Assembly (NCBI GenBank): GCA_003550305.1
Contig: QKYT01000950.1
Location: 2,936 to 37,728, forward strand
Origin: Glomus cerebriforme
Taxonomy: Eukaryota > Glomeromycota > Glomeromycetes > Glomerales > Glomeraceae
Length of the DNA stretch: 34,793 nt
Direction of reading: 5' to 3'
Each line of letters opens with the position of its first letter. The first letter of the stretch is position 1. Made by a program: the position numbers and the translations under genes. The notes below the pieces were generated by a model. The model searched no databases, had not been told where the DNA came from, and saw only the letters and a program-made list of their open reading frames with translations. Below, one piece after another: positions 31,847-34,793 of the stretch.

Positions 31847-32518
31847 ATGCCCAAAACTTCTTTAAAGAAGCAAAACTATCGCAAATATGTTACTTCCTTT
31901 ATTAGTTTTAACATTGATAAGTACAATCCTAACAAAGCTAATATTAGTGGAAGTAACTCCGATAATAGTCTAATCATTGATCTCAAACCATCATTCCCTC
32001 CAAACTTAACAATAAATGATTTAATCAAAAACAAAAATTCCAACAATAAGCCAAAAACGATTCCAAACGCTTTCATCGCATATAGGATGGCGTTAATGAA
32101 CGAATATCGTATTAAAGATCATAAATTACCACCCGTAGCCGATGTATCTAAAATGGCTAAAAATGCTTGGAATGCGGAACCTGGTCATGTAAAGGATTTT
32201 TATAGATCGCTAATCAAAGATGCGAAATCAATTTTTAAACAAAATAGCATTCAAATTATATATGATAAAAATATGAACTACACAAATTATGTGGAAAATA
32301 ATCAAGAAGGCGTTATAACTTGTAACGTAGAAAGGCAACAGGTTACAAATGAAAATCTGAATTCTGCCGTCAGCGTTGAGAATTCTCCTCGTATTAATAT
32401 TCCTTCCATAATTAATTCTTCAAATCACGACAATTCAGATGAAATGAATTCAACTAGTGCTCGAGAAGAGTACATTAAAGTATTGGAAGAAACAATTGAA
32501 CATTTACTTAGAAATTAA
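31847..32518 (+). CDS. MATA-type HMG-box protein (copy D)
   Basis: A 223-residue single-exon protein starting MPKTSLKKQNYRKYVTSFIS. The family motif KPSFPPNLTINDLIKN (47-62) precedes an HMG box at about 71-140 (IPNAFIAYRMALMNEYRIKD, DVSKMAKNAWNAEP, HVKDFYRSLIKDAKSIFKQN). The C-terminal half is close to copy A: NYTNYVENNQEG, ENLNSAVSVEN, INSSNHDNSDEMNST and the final REEYIKVLEETIEHLLRN. So A and D are a recent pair although 26 kb apart, while differences concentrate in the N-terminus and the middle of the box (PPVADVSKMAKN against PPMSEVSKIAKD). It is probably a nuclear sequence-binding or DNA-bending protein of the mating-type HMG class; no target is known. It closes the plus-strand array. 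Confidence 0.88.
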   Translation: MPKTSLKKQNYRKYVTSFISFNIDKYNPNKANISGSNSDNSLIIDLKPSFPPNLTINDLIKNKNSNNKPKTIPNAFIAYRMALMNEYRIKDHKLPPVADVSKMAKNAWNAEPGHVKDFYRSLIKDAKSIFKQNSIQIIYDKNMNYTNYVENNQEGVITCNVERQQVTNENLNSAVSVENSPRINIPSIINSSNHDNSDEMNSTSAREEYIKVLEETIEHLLRN

Positions 32519-32859
32519 TCGATTCACGTTGGCAAATCTGAAAAAAATATCGATAATATTATTTAGTATGGTATTTACAGTACATACAGTACAAATTTAG
32601 AAAAATTTATTTTAATTCTCCAAACATGCTAAATTTTGATCTACATAAAACGGGAATCTTAATACTCCACGAATACCAAACTGTTTTAGACCGAAATTAA
32701 CTTTTTCATAGAAATTCCATTTGTTGATCATACACTTTTTTTTATTTCTCTTTTGTAATTTTCTCTCTTATCACATAACGGAAATAAGAATTGGTTTAGG
32801 TATTTCTTTGTTGCATTAATGAAAATAGCGGAATATACATATACCCTTTATAGTACCGA

Positions 32860-33220
32860 AATATGATCTTCCAAATCGGGAAATCTTTATATATTTCACA
32901 TTTTGTCGAAATTTTCGTATTCAAAACCTTTTAATAATAGATTGGAATCGTAACTTTATAATCAAATATTTGAAAAAATATTATGCCGAAAATGTTCAAA
33001 AATTTAAAATCTCATAATGAATTTTTGTAATATTGGTAGGCTCTATGAATATGACTTTAATAATTTTAACTTTCTATAGTTTATATTTAGTTTATATGCT
33101 ATTTTCCTATTTCTAAGATAATAATTTTTACTACCAAATAATCGATTTTTTTTTTTTTAAAAAAAAATAATTGGCATAAGTTTAAGTTTTAAGTTAAAAA
33201 GCTTTTTTAACCAAATTTCC
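32860..33220 (+). repeat. Duplicated 3' flank of HMG gene D
   Basis: Blocks such as ATCTTCCAAATCGGGAAATC, AATGAATTTTTGTAATATTG, a T-run/A-run tract near 33148-33168 and CCAAATTTCCATTT align in order with 28240-28450 and, less well, 29380-29580. This shows that the unit of duplication included several hundred bases past the stop codon. Confidence 0.65.
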
Positions 33221-34071
33221 ATTTACGCTAAGTCGATATAAATAAAGTTTCGTTTCTCTCTAAATATAAAAACTTTTTTTCTTAAAAAAATTTATTTGAT
33301 CTGAAGATGTTGGAATTAATTTAACAAATTTCAAGTAAATTTTGATTTTTTATTTATTCAAATTTTCACACTTATTTATATAAAGTGCGATTTCTTTACC
33401 AAAAAAAAAAATAAAATCATAATTAAATATAATAGTCAAAAATCGTAATTATATACTTAAAACATTAATATAATATATACATATATATGGAAAAAAAAGT
33501 TTCCGTTATTAAAAACTAGCGATATGATAGTATTGGATGACGCACATAATCGTCGATGGGCTCAGTTAGTTTTCGGCTATTTTGCGACTTGTAATTGCAT
33601 CTAGCATGTCACACGACTATTTGTTTTTAAATACAAAAAATATTTTTTATATTACAAAAAATAAAAAGTTTCAGATTGTGACGGCGCAGTTTGATTAATA
33701 ATCAATTGATCGCAACTGTAGCAAAAAAAATTCGAAACAATTTTTTATTTCATATTAATAATTAATATAACTTCCGGGGCCCCTCTTTTTCCGAAATCAC
33801 CTTCCTATATATAGCTATAAATACTTTATCGGTTATAGCTCATGTTAGCTTCTGCAAAAAATAATCATAACACGCGTGACGCGTTGGAGTGTTCTGTCAA
33901 TATAGTTTAACAAAAACTATATTAGGTCGTATAGTAAAATTGACTATTAAAGATTTTTTTTTGATGATCATTATTTAATCTTTATATCTGGAATTGGGAT
34001 TTATTTCTGAAAACTGGTGTCACTTCGATCGATCGGTATATCGGTCACGTGATATAACCGGACGAAGAATG
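33221..34071. other. Intergenic DNA, nothing recognised
   Basis: AT-rich, with a small GC-rich island (CTTCCGGGGCCCCTC near 33771) and TCACGTGAT near 34044. No gene. Confidence 0.3.
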
Positions 34072-34188
34072 TTCGATATATTTAACATGTTCAATATGTG
34101 TGACATGTTTAACATGTTGACTATGCCCAATATGTTTAACATATTTAATATAGTTAACATGTTTAATATGGTAAACATGTTAAACATT
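34072..34188. repeat. 9-bp minisatellite, 13 copies
   Basis: Consecutive 9-mers read TTCGATATA, TTTAACATG, TTCAATATG, TGTGACATG, TTTAACATG, TTGACTATG, CCCAATATG, TTTAACATA, TTTAATATA, GTTAACATG, TTTAATATG, GTAAACATG, TTAAACATT. In one frame it encodes an FNM/FNI tripeptide repeat inside a 71-codon frame (33994-34209), which I regard as a by-product. AACATGTT palindromes arise at unit joints. Confidence 0.85.
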
Positions 34189-34477
34189 TTTAGTTTAGTT
34201 TTTTTTTAATATAAATAAGTGCATTTATTCTTCATGTAAAATTAGAGTTTATTAAGTGTATTAAATAAAAGATATTTTTAAACCCTAAATTAAAATTGAC
34301 CAAGTGTTATATTAATTAGTGGTAAATTCTTTATTCGTATCTAGCTCAGGGTCGCTATACTTTATTCACGTCTGATTGAATTTATAGTTGATATACTGTT
34401 TAATTTTATTTATGATTTAATGATATTTATTTACTGTTCAATATTTACTGTATATACATTAAATATAGGGAAAATTT

Positions 34478-34793
34478 ATTCCTCACCCGGGTGAGATCAA
34501 TATTCCTCACCCCATCACGTGATCATATAATGATATATAATGTTAATGATTGCATTTTAAATTTTTTCCAAAACGCGTCTTTAATATTATTACAAAAAAA
34601 TTCATAACTCCANAACCACTTGANCTAGCCTCATGAAANTTAATATGCAATTATTTCCATGCCTGCTGAACAACTTTACTTAAGCTTCCTTTGCTTATTT
34701 TCTTTGGCCAAAGTGTTCAAATTATGCTTGAAAGTAAAAAAAAACAAAACGCGTTTTTAAAAGTATTTTTACAAAAAAATTCATAACTCCACA
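34478..34793. mobile_element. Edge of a repeated element with palindromic CTCACCCGGGTGAG
   Basis: The 14-bp perfect palindrome CTCACCCGGGTGAG (34482-34495) is followed by a second ATTCCTCACCC (34502) and ATCACGTGATCAT. Further on, AAAACGCGT...TTACAAAAAAATTCATAACTCC occurs twice, starting at 34570 and 34746 (period about 176-179), so a tandem repeat runs off the window edge. Three ambiguous bases (34613, 34624, 34639) fall in it, consistent with a multi-copy sequence. It may be a transposon terminus with internal repeats. Confidence 0.45.

Noticed and set aside
33994..34209. 71-codon frame with FNM repeats as a gene
   Set aside because: It is the translation of a 9-bp minisatellite and ends in a T run.
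1..34793. tRNA, rRNA and CRISPR arrays
   Set aside because: No cloverleaf B-box of the GGTTCGAATCC type, no rRNA core and no regularly spaced identical repeats were seen. The tandem repeats here are minisatellites or parts of transposons.

Overview
The window is very AT-rich eukaryotic nuclear DNA with long poly-A and poly-T runs, short spliceosomal introns (about 70-100 nt, GT..AG), few genes per kilobase and many small mobile-element remnants. Three gene families point to an arbuscular mycorrhizal fungus close to Rhizophagus (Glomeromycotina): a multi-copy set of small single-exon MATA-type HMG-box proteins, a TKL-like protein kinase fused to Sel1 repeats, and a Sel1-only protein with the same linker and repeats. 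This assignment comes from reading the proteins; no search was run.

Layout. 1-5 kb: compositionally skewed DNA, a degenerate CTTTGATC-type repeat, a frameshifted minus-strand coiled-coil gene (1879-2341), a decayed C2H2 zinc-finger gene (2876-3490) and a short transposon remnant (4018-4221). 5.3-6 kb: HMG gene A (+). 7.1-10.5 kb: minisatellites, the 3' end of a LINE-type retrotransposon (minus strand: RNase H tail and CCHC knuckle) and a piece of an SMC ATPase head. 10.5-14.8 kb: no recognisable gene, one TA-flanked MITE (13373-13589). 14.9-15.5 kb: HMG gene B (-), followed by an HMG relic at 16485-16590. 18.3-24.4 kb: a 755-bp MITE with inverted ends and internal tandem repeats, the Sel1-only gene (-), a CCGGG-rich MITE-like element, a relic of a third Sel1 copy, and the five-exon kinase-Sel1 gene (-). 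26.4-33.2 kb: a head-to-tail plus-strand array of HMG units, with intact genes C and D at the ends and three decayed units between them. 34 kb to the end: a 9-bp minisatellite and a repeated element with ambiguous bases.

How it fits together. Two families are diversifying by local duplication and decay. The HMG family has four intact members and four relics, and flanking DNA was copied along with the genes, so units can be traced by 5' and 3' flank motifs as well as by protein. The kinase/Sel1 family has one fusion, one Sel1-only copy and one fragment in about 5 kb. The HMG proteins are probably nuclear DNA-binding factors of the mating-type HMG class and the kinase a signalling protein; no direct link between the two families is visible.
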